Below, in pieces: positions 33,072 to 43,429 of a DNA stretch of 64,000 nucleotides. How positions within the stretch are numbered: the first letter of the stretch is position 1; each line of letters opens with the position of its first letter. A program made the translations under genes and the position numbers. A model generated the notes under the pieces. The model saw only the letters and a list, made by a program, of their open reading frames with translations. It was not told the origin of the DNA and searched no databases. The DNA is from Candidatus Sulfopaludibacter sp. SbA3 (GTDB lineage: Bacteria > Acidobacteriota > Terriglobia > Bryobacterales > Bryobacteraceae). Location: contig CAMDCN010000012.1 in the NCBI GenBank assembly GCA_945890485.1, forward strand, positions 1 to 64,000. The letters are read 5' to 3'.

Positions 33072-34421
33072 ATGAGTCGTTGGCTGACCAAATTTTGGCC
33101 CAGTTTACGAAAGGGCACGGCAAGAATTTGGCGGCGCTTCTTTCTTCCGTGGATGCGGCCAATTCACGGCGCGTTTCCCTTAACGCGCACCGGCGTGGCC
33201 TTTCTTATTTTGTTCGCACTGGCGGTTTGGTTTCAAGGGGTTCTGCATCTCGATCTGGTTCTGCTCGTAGCTGGGCTGGCGGGGATCCTGGTGGTCGCCT
33301 CCCTGCTCCTCTGTACCTTTATTGGCGCGGCCTATCTGACTTGGAGCTCTAAACGGGCACGGACGCCCGGATTGCTCGACCTCGAAACGAAAACGCCCCA
33401 ACCGACCGGTTACCGAGTTCGCTACCCGCGGTGGATCCCGTTCACGCTCGCCCAATGGCAGTGGGTCGACGATGGGAACGGCGAGACGGCCGCGAACATC
33501 ACTATTGAACGCCAAGGCGGGGAGTTCATCGAAATGGCCGCGCCGCAGCGGCGCTGTATTGTTCAGCGTGTCGTTCGGCGCTTCGCCGTCCGCGATCTTT
33601 TTGGCCTTTCCGAAATCGCGTGGCGCCGCGCGGAAACAGTCAGCCTGCGCGTGCTGCCCGAGCGCGGCATGCTGGCACAGATGCCACCACCTGCCGGCAT
33701 GGCCGACGGCGATGACCTCTCCGATGTTTATGCTGAGCCGCGCGGAGACAGGGTGGAGATGCGGCAGTATGCCCCCGGCGACCCGTTGCGAATGGTGCTT
33801 TGGAAGGTATACGCCCGGACAAACCGGATGATGGTGCGGACGCCGGAACGCAGCGTCGCCGAGCGGCGCAAGGGTTGCGCGTATCTGGTGGCGAGCGCCA
33901 ACGATGACGCCACCGCTGCAGTAGCGCGCATCGCGATCGAGCGCGGACTGCTGGGCGACGACTGGTGTTTCGCCGCTGACGGCGTCGACCGGCATGCCAC
34001 CGAAAGAGAAGAGGCGCTCGAAATTCTCGCCCGCAGCGGCGAGGCCGACACCGCCGAGCGGGATGGCAATTTGGGAGCATTCCTTTCCAAGATGGAAAAC
34101 GAAGGGTACCAATTCTGCATTTTGCTCCTCCCCCCGGAAGCAGACGCCTGGGCGCACGCCGCAACGCAGGTGACGGGTACCGGCATTATGCGGATGCAGA
34201 TCCTCACCGGGGTCGAAGCGGTGCAGCCAGAAGAGGAAGCGAGCCCCGCATGGAAGGACCGCCTTACCAAATGGTTTCTCCGTCCGGCTGTTGACGACGA
34301 ATATACGCTCGAAGAACTGCGGCAATTTGCCATCGGTTCGGCTGGGCTGGCCACATCGGCTGGCGTGGCCGAGCGGCGAACCGGCCACCTGTTCCAGGAT
34401 ATCCTCGGAGGTAGGGGCTAA
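33072..34421 (+). CDS. DUF58 family protein
   Basis: Protein of 449 residues from the ATG at 33072. Two transmembrane segments occur near residues 38-80, then a cytoplasmic or periplasmic domain with the DUF58 hallmark EMRQYAPGDPLRMVLWKVYA around residue 230. DUF58 proteins accompany MoxR ATPases and transglutaminase proteins in a widespread, poorly understood unit. The stop is directly followed by the transglutaminase gene ATG, indicating one transcript. Confidence 0.92.
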   Translation: MSRWLTKFWPSLRKGTARIWRRFFLPWMRPIHGAFPLTRTGVAFLILFALAVWFQGVLHLDLVLLVAGLAGILVVASLLLCTFIGAAYLTWSSKRARTPGLLDLETKTPQPTGYRVRYPRWIPFTLAQWQWVDDGNGETAANITIERQGGEFIEMAAPQRRCIVQRVVRRFAVRDLFGLSEIAWRRAETVSLRVLPERGMLAQMPPPAGMADGDDLSDVYAEPRGDRVEMRQYAPGDPLRMVLWKVYARTNRMMVRTPERSVAERRKGCAYLVASANDDATAAVARIAIERGLLGDDWCFAADGVDRHATEREEALEILARSGEADTAERDGNLGAFLSKMENEGYQFCILLLPPEADAWAHAATQVTGTGIMRMQILTGVEAVQPEEEASPAWKDRLTKWFLRPAVDDEYTLEELRQFAIGSAGLATSAGVAERRTGHLFQDILGGRG

Positions 34422-36626
34422 ATGACGTCGCGCAATTCGATCTGGTGGAAGCTGCCCGGCGTGGTGATATGGATGACCGCGGTGGGGCTGCTCGCGGCCG
34501 GCTATACGTCCGGTTTCGGCCTGTTCTTCGCTTTGCTTGGGGTCGTCGCGGCGTTCGCTCTGGCTGGCAGCCTAGAGGCGCTGCCCATCCGGCTAAGCCG
34601 GGTCTGGCTGGTAGCGGCTGGGGCGATGGGGATAACGATTGGCATCAGTTGGTTCCTTCGCGGCAATAGCAGCGTCGTGAGCCTGCTGGGGAGCGAGGTG
34701 GTCTACGCCATCACGGAAGCCGAGAACTGGTTCATGGGCGTGCTCTGCTGGCTCGCCCCCGTACTGCTGTCCGCCCGGCGCTACTCGATGTTTCTGACTC
34801 TCGAGGCCGCATCGCTCGTTGGCATCTTTTCCAGTGTTCTCGCCGCCCACCGCGACGGTTCTATTCATCGACCCTTCTTCCTGACCGATTGGCTGCTCGA
34901 GCGAAACTATGATCCCATGCCGTTCTTCCTTGGCGCGGGAGCCCTGCTTGGCATTCTCCTGGTTGTCTGGATGCTCAGCCGGAGTTCGGCCAAGCGGACC
35001 CTGCTTGATCCCGCGCTGCTCATCGCCATGATTGTGGCGCTCTTCCTGTTCCTCCCGGACGGAAAACTGCGCCAGCTTTCGGCGTTCGCAGGCGGCGCCG
35101 GCGGCAGCGAGAAAGATAAGAAGGAACAACAGCACCACGGCGGCCAAGGCGGCAAAGGCGAAGAGAAACAGGATCAAGGCCAGAATCAGGACCCGAATCC
35201 GTCGAGCGGCGAGGGGCGCAAGAGCTTCCCGGTCGCTGTGGTCAGTCTTCATGACGACTATCAGCCGCCCTATGGCACCTTCTATTTCCGCCAGGACACG
35301 CTCAGCAATTACAACGGCCGCCGCCTGGTCCGTGACGCCTCCGGCAAGCTGGATACCGACGTCGGCATGCCCTTCCCCGCCGAGCCGATTGAAGTTCCGT
35401 TGCGCGACCGCGCCGATGTCGCCAAGGGCGGCAAGGAGCGCCTCGCCCATCGCCTCCGCACCACGGTCGCGTTGATGACGCCCCATTCCAAGCCCTTCGG
35501 CCTGATCGATGTCGCCAAGTTGGAACCGGCTCCGAACCCGGACGCGAAGCGTTTTGAACGCGCCTACAAAGTGGAATCCATCGTCCTCGATGCCGACTTC
35601 GGTACCCTGCTCAACCGCTCCCTCGGCTCCGAAAATTGGACCCCCGAGATGTGGCATCACTATACCGACGTGCCCGAAGATGGACGTTACCGCGAGATCG
35701 CCGAACAGGCCAAGCTACTTCTCCCGGCCCACCTGCGCGGCATTCCCATTGCGCAAGCGCTGGCGATCAAGTTCTGGATGGACAAGAACACCACCTACAA
35801 CCTGAACGTGCCGCAGGTGGACGAAGATGCCGACCCCGTCGCCAGCTTCCTGTTCGGCGACCGCAACGGCTACTGTGTCCATCTGGCGCATTCCGCCGTC
35901 TACCTCTTCCGTACTCTCGGCGTGCCGGCACGGGTCAGCGTGGGTTACGCAGTCGGTTCTCGCCAGCGCGGCGACGGCTCCACGATTCTGATCCGCAATG
36001 GCGACGCGCACGCATGGCCCGAAGTCTATGTCCGTGACCTCGGTTGGGTGGTGCTCGACATCACTCCGGAGAAGGTCATCACCCCGCCGCAGGAAGAAAA
36101 GGTGGATCAGGATCTGCAGCGGATGCTGGGCGAAATGGCCCGCCAGACTCCGGGATCGCCCAAGGAAGAGAATCCGCCGGCCGGCGACGGCGACCTGCGC
36201 AAAGCGCTCGCCGAAGCGTTGCAGGGCCTGAGCAAGGCGATGGTTCCGGTGATCCTCTTTACTTTGCTCGCGCTTTATCTCATGAAGTTCTGGCGCCGCA
36301 TGGAACCGCGTTTCTGCAGCCCGTCCAGGCTGCCGGTCGCCTCCTACCGAGCCACGCTCGATTCGCTCGCCGATCTCGGCTTTTACCGCGACTACGGCAC
36401 CTCCCGCGAAGCATTCGCCAAGCGGCTTGCCCCGCAAGCGCCCGAAATGGTCGACCTGACGAACCTGCATATGCAGGCGGCGCTGGGCGCGGCCGTGCCC
36501 AAGGTGGGCCGCGAAAAGTATCTGGCCCTCTCGGCGGCAGTTGCCCGCCAGGCCGGCCAAGGCATTCAATGGTGGCGCCGTGTGCTCGGCGTCCTGCATC
36601 CGCTCTCCTGGTGGAAAGTCTCGTAG
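34422..36626 (+). CDS. Membrane transglutaminase-like protein (TgpA-like)
   Basis: Protein of 734 residues. N-terminal part has about six transmembrane helices (to about residue 215), then a Lys/Gln/Gly-rich linker and a periplasmic transglutaminase-like domain. The catalytic triad is visible: Cys485 (GYCVHLAHSAVYLFR), His530 (DAHAWPEVYV) and Asp546 (VVLDITPE). Another transmembrane helix lies near residue 608, followed by a C-terminal cytosolic tail. Expected to act on envelope peptides or proteins. Between DUF58 and MoxR genes. Confidence 0.93.
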   Translation: MTSRNSIWWKLPGVVIWMTAVGLLAAGYTSGFGLFFALLGVVAAFALAGSLEALPIRLSRVWLVAAGAMGITIGISWFLRGNSSVVSLLGSEVVYAITEAENWFMGVLCWLAPVLLSARRYSMFLTLEAASLVGIFSSVLAAHRDGSIHRPFFLTDWLLERNYDPMPFFLGAGALLGILLVVWMLSRSSAKRTLLDPALLIAMIVALFLFLPDGKLRQLSAFAGGAGGSEKDKKEQQHHGGQGGKGEEKQDQGQNQDPNPSSGEGRKSFPVAVVSLHDDYQPPYGTFYFRQDTLSNYNGRRLVRDASGKLDTDVGMPFPAEPIEVPLRDRADVAKGGKERLAHRLRTTVALMTPHSKPFGLIDVAKLEPAPNPDAKRFERAYKVESIVLDADFGTLLNRSLGSENWTPEMWHHYTDVPEDGRYREIAEQAKLLLPAHLRGIPIAQALAIKFWMDKNTTYNLNVPQVDEDADPVASFLFGDRNGYCVHLAHSAVYLFRTLGVPARVSVGYAVGSRQRGDGSTILIRNGDAHAWPEVYVRDLGWVVLDITPEKVITPPQEEKVDQDLQRMLGEMARQTPGSPKEENPPAGDGDLRKALAEALQGLSKAMVPVILFTLLALYLMKFWRRMEPRFCSPSRLPVASYRATLDSLADLGFYRDYGTSREAFAKRLAPQAPEMVDLTNLHMQAALGAAVPKVGREKYLALSAAVARQAGQGIQWWRRVLGVLHPLSWWKVS

Positions 36627-36645
36627 CGCTGAAAGTCTCGTAAAC

Positions 36646-37698
36646 ATGGATCCCTCAACCACTCCCGCCCCTCATCCCTTAACCCCGGCCGCCGAAGTCG
36701 CTCGTGTTCTCGGCAGCCGTTTGCGCGCCGCGATCAAGGGCCGCGACGAGGTCATCAACCTCATCCTGACGGCGCTCTTTGCCGACGGCCATGTCCTGCT
36801 CGAGGATTATCCCGGCTCCGGCAAGACGACTCTTGCCAAGGCTCTTGGCGAGTCAATCACAGACCCTAACGGCAACCACATCGCCGCCTTCCGGCGCGTC
36901 CAGTTCACGCCCGATCTGCTGCCCAGCGACATCACCGGCGTCAGCATCTTCGATCCCCCTACCGGCCGCTTCGAGTTCCGCCCGGGCCCCATCTTCGCCC
37001 ACGTCCTGCTCGCCGACGAGATCAACCGCACCTCACCCAAGGTGCAATCCGCGATGCTCGAATCGATGGCCGAAAAGCAGGTGACGGTCGACAACGTCAC
37101 TTACCCGCTCGATCAGCTCTTCTTCGTCATCGCCACCCAGAACCCGCGCGACCTGGCCGGCACCTATCCGCTCCCCGTCGCGCAGCTCGACCGGTTTCTG
37201 TTCAAAATCAACATGGACTACATTGATCGCGAGTCCGAGGTCGAGGTGCTCAACACCCGCCGCGAACGCCGGTCCGCTCCGTCCGGTCGGCTGGTCAGCC
37301 GCGATGAGGTCATCGTCGCCCGGCAGTTGATCGAGCAGTATGTCTACGTCCACCCGCTCATCAACCACTGTCTGGTCGACACCGCGCGTAACCTGCGTTC
37401 CCACAAGAAAGTCCTTCAGGGGCTCAGCACCCGCAGCCTCGTCCTGATGATCCCGGCTCTGCAGTCGATGGCGATGCTGGCGGGCCGCGACTACGTATCT
37501 CCTCAGGACATCCACTACCTGGCCCCTTACGTCTTCGGCCATCGGCTCGTCATCGCACCCGGCGCCGGCGACATGAAGAAGGTCGTGCACGAATGTCTGG
37601 CCGAGCCGCTCGAGCACCTCACGCGGATGACGCTGGCCGGCCAATCGCCGGTTCCCGCGCCGCCCGCCGATAATTTCCCCGCCGGTCCCGTTAACTAA
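36646..37698 (+). CDS. MoxR-type AAA+ ATPase
   Basis: ATPase of 350 residues from ATG 36646. Walker A is [15 protein letters not shown] with Lys60; Walker B and flanks read [20 protein letters not shown]; sensor region [20 protein letters not shown] is typical of MoxR. It is the chaperone-like member of the DUF58/transglutaminase unit. The stop overlaps the next ATG (TAATG). A longer in-frame start at 36541 would overlap the transglutaminase gene by 86 bp and is less likely. Confidence 0.95.
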   Translation: MDPSTTPAPHPLTPAAEVARVLGSRLRAAIKGRDEVINLILTALFADGHVLLEDYPGSGKTTLAKALGESITDPNGNHIAAFRRVQFTPDLLPSDITGVSIFDPPTGRFEFRPGPIFAHVLLADEINRTSPKVQSAMLESMAEKQVTVDNVTYPLDQLFFVIATQNPRDLAGTYPLPVAQLDRFLFKINMDYIDRESEVEVLNTRRERRSAPSGRLVSRDEVIVARQLIEQYVYVHPLINHCLVDTARNLRSHKKVLQGLSTRSLVLMIPALQSMAMLAGRDYVSPQDIHYLAPYVFGHRLVIAPGAGDMKKVVHECLAEPLEHLTRMTLAGQSPVPAPPADNFPAGPVN

Positions 37699-39602
37699 TG
37701 CGCCTCCTGGTCCTGCTCCTCCTCACTTTCGCCACCCTCCTGGCCGAGGATCTCGACCTCGCCTCGGCGCGCAATCTCATCGACCGGGGCCGCTTTGTCC
37801 GTATCCGCGAGATCGCCGAACAGACTCTCCGCGAGAACAAGACCTCTGTCATGGGCAACTACCTGATGGGGGTGGCCATGCACCGCGGCGAAGCGAACCT
37901 GCCGCTGGCCCGCTACTATCTCGGCCGCGCCCAGACGCTCGTCGAAAAGGCCGAACTCACCGGCTTTGACGCCAATCGATCCGAGCTTCATTCGAACGTG
38001 CTGTTCGAATTACTCCTCGTCGCCGGTCTCACCGAAAAGCACGACGAGCAGCTCAAGATCGTCGCGGAGTTCAACGAACTCTTCCGCATCGATATGGGCG
38101 AGCGCACCGGCTGGGCGCTCATGAAAATGGGCCGGCACGAAGAGGCGTTAAAACTGATGCGCCACTATGTTCAGTCGAAAGATCCCGACGTCCGCCGCGG
38201 CGCGCTCAACACTATCGGCTCTATTGAAATGACGCTCGGTAACTACGAAGAGGCCTTCCGCTGGTTCACCATCCTAAAGAGCGAACTCACCGAACGCGAC
38301 CGCGTGAACATCGCGACGCTGGTCCGCAATCGCGCCGAGGTCGCTACCGTTCTCCTTCGCTTTCAGGAAGCCGAGGCCGACACTCTCTACGCCACCAAAC
38401 ATTTTCACCCATCCAGCAATTCGAACCCGTGGATGTCGCTCGCCATCCTTTATGTCGGCCAGGGCCGCCTCGCGGAATCGCTCGGCGCCCTCCGTAACAT
38501 GCACACCTGGGACAAGCGGAGCGACCCCACCCTCGAACAGCAGCGTTGGAACGATGGCCAGCAGGCAACCGCCATCATCCTGATGGCTGCCGGCTACAAT
38601 ACGGAAGCCCTCAACATCCTTCGCAAGATCCGGAACAAGCCGGACCGTCGCGGCGTCACCAGCGGCAGTGCGGAACAGGCTGAAATCGGGCTGCTCTATC
38701 TCTACCGCGAAGCCCTGCAACTCCAGCGCGAGCAGATTCGCGAGGAGATGAGCTGGAATACCGTTCCCGAGTGGGCCCTGGCCCTCTGGGAACGCCTCAA
38801 GGTGGAGCGCGAACTCTGGGAAGCCAACAGCCGGCTCAACTCTCTGCTCGTACCCCAAAGCCGCCTGAGCTGGATCCTCCGCCCCTACGCCCCGGATTCG
38901 CCGATTGTCGAATGGATGCGTCCCGGACTTCACATTCCAGTCGGGGACGGTCTCGCTGAAGTGGAACTGCAAAAACTACTGCAGCGCACCGGCAAGAATG
39001 CCGTTCGTGAAAAGCCGTATCTCCAGGCCGCGCTCGGCGAAACGTTGGTCTCGCAGGGCGCCTACGCCAAAGGCCTCACAGCGCTCGCCGCCGCCCGCAA
39101 CGCCCTGCCGCAGGAAGAAGTCCTCCTCCGCACCCGCGCCGAAGTCCTGATCGGTTACGCCAACGAGCGTCTCGGCCAAAGCGATGCCTCCGTGACGGCA
39201 TATCGTAACGCGCTCGAACGGAACCCGGGCCTCTTCCGCACCCTTGATCTGACCGTTCCCGTCACGTTCTCGCCGGATGGCAGCGAAGTAGCCAAACAGA
39301 CCGTCAGCTTCCTCGAAAAGAGCCCCCGCTTCCATCGCGGGCGAGGGTTCAATCTCTCGGTCTTTACGGCCGGCAACCGGGTCGGCGCGCGACTCTCCGG
39401 GCGCGACGGCACAGTCTTCATGCAAGCCTCGGTCGTCCAACTGCCGGACACCAAGCTCACGGCCCGCTTGCTCTCCAAAGAGATCCACCGCAAGGCTTTT
39501 GCGGCCAAGGTAGACCTCTCCCAGGCCGACATCAACTCGCTCGATGGCTCCACCACCGCGGGCGACGCGATGCAACTCAAGGAAATGTTCGGCATTCAGT
39601 AA
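37698..39602 (+). CDS. TPR-type exported protein of the MoxR unit
   Basis: Protein of 634 residues with a signal peptide ([19 protein letters not shown]). The rest is largely helical repeats with TPR-like spacing, such as GNYEEAFRWFTILKSEL and AYAKGLTALAAARNALPQEE near the C-terminus, ending in a small mixed domain. It is translationally coupled to moxR and probably completes the DUF58-transglutaminase-MoxR envelope module. No catalytic motif is visible. Confidence 0.78.
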   Translation: MRLLVLLLLTFATLLAEDLDLASARNLIDRGRFVRIREIAEQTLRENKTSVMGNYLMGVAMHRGEANLPLARYYLGRAQTLVEKAELTGFDANRSELHSNVLFELLLVAGLTEKHDEQLKIVAEFNELFRIDMGERTGWALMKMGRHEEALKLMRHYVQSKDPDVRRGALNTIGSIEMTLGNYEEAFRWFTILKSELTERDRVNIATLVRNRAEVATVLLRFQEAEADTLYATKHFHPSSNSNPWMSLAILYVGQGRLAESLGALRNMHTWDKRSDPTLEQQRWNDGQQATAIILMAAGYNTEALNILRKIRNKPDRRGVTSGSAEQAEIGLLYLYREALQLQREQIREEMSWNTVPEWALALWERLKVERELWEANSRLNSLLVPQSRLSWILRPYAPDSPIVEWMRPGLHIPVGDGLAEVELQKLLQRTGKNAVREKPYLQAALGETLVSQGAYAKGLTALAAARNALPQEEVLLRTRAEVLIGYANERLGQSDASVTAYRNALERNPGLFRTLDLTVPVTFSPDGSEVAKQTVSFLEKSPRFHRGRGFNLSVFTAGNRVGARLSGRDGTVFMQASVVQLPDTKLTARLLSKEIHRKAFAAKVDLSQADINSLDGSTTAGDAMQLKEMFGIQ

Positions 39603-39631
39603 GCGAAGCGGCCAGCGCCTCGCTTACTGAA
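39595..39631. terminator. Perfect 12-bp inverted repeat over the TPR gene stop
   Basis: TTCAGTAAGCGA and TCGCTTACTGAA flank a 13-nt loop. The TAA stop of the plus-strand gene is inside the first arm. It lies between convergent genes and lacks an immediate T-tract, so a factor-assisted terminator or mRNA 3'-end stabiliser is likely. Confidence 0.6.
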
Positions 39632-39642
39632 CCCCGTTTCGC

Positions 39643-42600
39643 TTAGCCCTTTTTCCGCGCTACCAGACGAGTGCGGGGCTGGGGCTTCGAGGAAGCATCC
39701 ATGGCTTCTTCCACCAAGTCGGCCTGTTCGAAGTTATGCCGCTTCAACGAACCGGGAGCCGGGCTCGCCGACTCGTCCCGCCCGATGTAGCGCATGGCCC
39801 GGCGGCTGGTATCGAGCAGCGGTTGCACCTGCTCCCGCACAAACCGCCAAGCGCCCATGTTTCGCGGCTCTTCCTGAACCCAGCAGACTTCCGCCGTTAC
39901 CGGATACCGCGCCAACACATCCTGCAACTCCGCGGTTGGGAACGGGTAGAGCTGCTCAATCCGAATCAAAGCGATGTTATTGATGCCTTGCTTCTCCCGC
40001 GCATCAACCAAGTCGTAGTGCACCTTGCCGGTCGTCAGGATCACCCGCTTCACGCGCGTGGCTTCCGTCAGCGCCGTATCGCCAATGATTTCGCAGAAGC
40101 CGCCTGTCGTCAAGTCGGCCAGTGTCGAACTCGCCCGCGGCAGCCGCAGCATGCCCTTCGGCGTGAACACCACGAGAGGTTTCCGCATTCCGCGCCGGTC
40201 ATCGCCGCCGTGCATCTGCCGGCGCAGCACATGGAAGTACTGTTCGGCCGTAGTCGGATAGACCACCTGGATGTTGTCTTCAGCACACAACGTCAGGAAG
40301 CGCTCAATGCGCGCCGACGAGTGCTCCGGACCCTGCCCTTCCTGCCCGTGCGGCAGCAGCAGCACCAAGCCGCTCGGCTGGCCCCACTTTTGCTGCGAGC
40401 AGGTGATGAACTGGTCGATCATGATCTGCGCGCCGTTGGCGAAGTCGCCAAACTGCGCTTCCCACAGAACCAGGCACAGCGGATCGGCCACCGAGTAGCC
40501 GAACTCGAAACCCATCACGGCGTATTCGCTCAAGCACGAATCCCACACTTCAATCCGCGCCTGGTTCGGGGCCAGATGCTGCATCGGGATGTACCGTTCG
40601 CCGGTCTCGGCGTCAGAAAACACGAGGTGCCGCTGCGAGAAGGTACCGCGTCCGGAGTCCTGACCGCTTAACCGGACCGGCGTCCCTTCCATCACCAGCG
40701 TTCCGAACGCCAGCGCTTCCGCCGCCGCCCAATCCACCGGCCCACCTTCGAGAATCTGCAGGCGCTTGTCGATAAAGCTCTTCAGCTTCGGGTGCAACTG
40801 GAAGTCCTCAGGGAAGGTGGTCGATCCGTAGATCACTCGCTCGAGGATCGAACGGTCCACGCAAGTCTGGGGAATTTCGCGCCGCACGTCGGAATCGTCG
40901 ACGACCGCCAATTCCTGGAACTCGTACTGCTGCGCGTTGGCTTGGCTACGGGCTTGGGCTTCGGAAAGGCGCTGCGTAATCGCCTTTTTCATGCGGTCTA
41001 CTTCGTCCGCCGAAATCACCTTCTCGCGCACCAACCGCTCCGCGAACAACGTCGCCACCGACGGTTGCTGCCGGATCTTCCGGTACATGATCGGCTGCGT
41101 GTAGCTCGGTTCGTCGCCCTCGTTGTGGCCATGCCGCCGATAGCAGATCATGTCGATCACAACGTCTTTCTTAAACTGCTGACGGAAGTCGAAAGCCAAC
41201 TGCGCCACCCGGATGCAAGCCTCCGGATCGTCGCCGTTCACATGGAAAATCGGGGCGTCCACAATCCGTGCCACGTCAGTGGCATACAGAGAACTCCGGT
41301 ACGATTCCGGCTGCGCCGTAAACCCAATCTGGTTGTTGATCACCAGATGAATCGTGCCGCCGGTCTTGTAGCCTTCGAGCTGCGACATGTTCAGCGTTTC
41401 CGCCACCACGCCCTGACCGATAAACGCCGCGTCCCCGTGGATCAACAGCGGAATCACCCGCTCCCGTTTCACGTCGCCCAGACGGTCCTGCTTCGGCCGC
41501 ACAATGCCTTCGACCACCGGATTCACCGCTTCGAGGTGCGACGGATTCGGCGCCACGCTCACCACGATCTCCCGGCCGGACGGCGCCCGCCGGACGCCGC
41601 TCGCGCCCAAGTGGTACTTCACATCGCCCGAACCCTGCATCGAACCCTCATACGGGTTGCCGTCGAATTCGCTGAAGATCATCTCCGGCTTCTTGCCGAT
41701 GATGTTCGTCAAAATGTTCAACCGGCCGCGATGCGCCATGCCGATCACGATCTCGTGCACCGCATGGTCCGCCGCGCGCACCACAATCTCATCGAGAATC
41801 GCCACGGTCGATTCGCCGCCTTCGAGCGAAAACCGCTTGTGGCCCACGAACCGATTACCAAGAAACTGCTCAAACCCTTCCGATTCCAACACGCGTTCGA
41901 GCGCGCGCACCCGTTCGCCTTCGCCCAAAGGCCAGTTGTTCGCCTTGGGTTCCATCCGCTGCTGCAGCCAGTTCTTCTGCTCCGGCGACTGGATGTACAT
42001 GTACTCGCAGCCGATCTTGCCGCAGTAGGTCTGCCGCATCTTTTCAAGCAGTTCGCGGAGCGTCGCCACCATGTGCGCCGCGCCTTCGCCCACGGCCGTG
42101 CCCAGCGACCCGGTCACGAACTCGCGGTCCAGGTCCCAAATGGTCAGGCCATAATGGGCCGGGTCGAGTTCCGGATGATACTGAATTTCCGAACCAAGCG
42201 GATCCAAATCGGCAATCAGATGCCCACGCATCCGGTACGCATTGATCAACTGGAGAACCGAGCTCTCCTTACCGATTTCCACCTGCCGGAAGCCGCCGGC
42301 CGGACGCGACATCGCCGTCCGATCCGGTTCCCACTTCACCGGCTGATGCGGCATCCGCAGATCGTGGAAGATCTCGCCGTAAAAATTGTCGTCACCCTGC
42401 AGCAGGCCCTGCAGCTTACCCAGGAATGCGCCGCTCTCAGCGCCTTGGATAATGCGGTGATCGTACGTGCAGGTGACCATCATCACCTTACCGATGCCCA
42501 GCATCGCCCGCATCTCTTCGGTCACGCCCTGATATTCAGCCGGAAAGTCGATGGCGCCCGTCGCAATGATGCAGCCCTGGCCCGGCATCAGCCGCGGGAT

Positions 42601-43389
42601 CGAACCCACGGTGCCCACCGTACCCGGGTTGGTTAGCGAGATTGACGTGCCTGCGAAATCGGCCACCGTCAACTTGCCCTTGCGGCCCTTCTGCACGAGT
42701 TCGTCAAAGGCTTTCAGGTACTGCGAGAACGTCATCGCACCGGCGTTCTTGATGTTCGGCACTACGAGCGCACGACCGCCATCGCGAGACGGCAAATCGA
42801 TCGCCAAGCCCATGTTGATGTGGCTGCGGACAATTTTGAAAAGGTCTTTGCCCTGCTCGGCGTACGCGCAGTTCAATGCCGGATTCGTCTGCAGCGCCTT
42901 GACGATTGCCCATCCGATGATGTGCGTGTATGAAATCTTGGAATGGCCCAGTAGCGACCGGTGCTGGTTGATGATGCGCCGGTTCTCGTCGATCACCTTC
43001 ACCGGGATCGACCGCTGGCTCGTCGCCGTCGGCATCGACAGCGACAGCGTCATGTTCTCAGCCAACCGCGCCGGCGCGCCACGCAGCGGAACCAGTTGCT
43101 CAGAGGAATCCACCTCTTTGCTGGGCGTTGGCTTCGTTTCGACGGCCTTCGTTTGGGTCGTGGTGACGCCCGCTTCCGCCGCGGCAACTGGCGGCGGAGT
43201 AGGCGGAGGTGGTGGTGGCGGGGGAGGAGGCGGCGGCGGGGGCGCTGCGGCAGCTACCGTCCCGTTCCCCTTCTCCGCGGCAAACTGGCTCTGCCAGCTT
43301 TCATCCACGAACGTATGGTTGTTCTTGTACTGCTGAAATAGCTCTTCTTCGAGCCAACTATTCACATCGATCTTTGTACTTTCCGGCAT
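39643..43389 (-). CDS. kgd: Fused 2-oxoglutarate dehydrogenase E1 / decarboxylase with N-terminal E2 acyltransferase domain
   Basis: TCA-cycle enzyme of 1248 residues. Order: E1 N-terminal helix (WLEEELFQQYKNNHTFVDES), Pro-rich linker (about 50-66), an E2 catalytic domain (about 105-345) with CTYDHRIIQGAESGAFLGKL, then the ThDP-binding E1 body with FSLEGGESTVAILDEIV, AHRGRLNILTNI and YRRHGHNEGDEPSYTQP. This is the architecture of actinobacterial Kgd/OdhA, which lack their own lipoyl domain and borrow lipoate from another E2. Monocistronic here. Confidence 0.95.
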   Translation of the reverse strand: MPESTKIDVNSWLEEELFQQYKNNHTFVDESWQSQFAAEKGNGTVAAAAPPPPPPPPPPPPPPTPPPVAAAEAGVTTTQTKAVETKPTPSKEVDSSEQLVPLRGAPARLAENMTLSLSMPTATSQRSIPVKVIDENRRIINQHRSLLGHSKISYTHIIGWAIVKALQTNPALNCAYAEQGKDLFKIVRSHINMGLAIDLPSRDGGRALVVPNIKNAGAMTFSQYLKAFDELVQKGRKGKLTVADFAGTSISLTNPGTVGTVGSIPRLMPGQGCIIATGAIDFPAEYQGVTEEMRAMLGIGKVMMVTCTYDHRIIQGAESGAFLGKLQGLLQGDDNFYGEIFHDLRMPHQPVKWEPDRTAMSRPAGGFRQVEIGKESSVLQLINAYRMRGHLIADLDPLGSEIQYHPELDPAHYGLTIWDLDREFVTGSLGTAVGEGAAHMVATLRELLEKMRQTYCGKIGCEYMYIQSPEQKNWLQQRMEPKANNWPLGEGERVRALERVLESEGFEQFLGNRFVGHKRFSLEGGESTVAILDEIVVRAADHAVHEIVIGMAHRGRLNILTNIIGKKPEMIFSEFDGNPYEGSMQGSGDVKYHLGASGVRRAPSGREIVVSVAPNPSHLEAVNPVVEGIVRPKQDRLGDVKRERVIPLLIHGDAAFIGQGVVAETLNMSQLEGYKTGGTIHLVINNQIGFTAQPESYRSSLYATDVARIVDAPIFHVNGDDPEACIRVAQLAFDFRQQFKKDVVIDMICYRRHGHNEGDEPSYTQPIMYRKIRQQPSVATLFAERLVREKVISADEVDRMKKAITQRLSEAQARSQANAQQYEFQELAVVDDSDVRREIPQTCVDRSILERVIYGSTTFPEDFQLHPKLKSFIDKRLQILEGGPVDWAAAEALAFGTLVMEGTPVRLSGQDSGRGTFSQRHLVFSDAETGERYIPMQHLAPNQARIEVWDSCLSEYAVMGFEFGYSVADPLCLVLWEAQFGDFANGAQIMIDQFITCSQQKWGQPSGLVLLLPHGQEGQGPEHSSARIERFLTLCAEDNIQVVYPTTAEQYFHVLRRQMHGGDDRRGMRKPLVVFTPKGMLRLPRASSTLADLTTGGFCEIIGDTALTEATRVKRVILTTGKVHYDLVDAREKQGINNIALIRIEQLYPFPTAELQDVLARYPVTAEVCWVQEEPRNMGAWRFVREQVQPLLDTSRRAMRYIGRDESASPAPGSLKRHNFEQADLVEEAMDASSKPQPRTRLVARKKG

Positions 43390-43429
43390 GGAGAGGCTGA
43401 CGCGGCGCAGATGCGGCGATTAACTTTCA

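Noticed and set aside
36614-36642. Direct repeat of GAAAGTCTCGTA around the transglutaminase stop
   Set aside because: Two copies only, 17 bp apart; likely a small local duplication without function.
40792-42636. 614-residue plus-strand frame within kgd
   Set aside because: Arg/His/Pro-rich antisense shadow of the well-supported kgd frame.
43190-43260. GC-rich low-complexity tract in kgd as a possible repeat element
   Set aside because: It is the Pro codon run of the linker between N-terminal helix and E2 domain.
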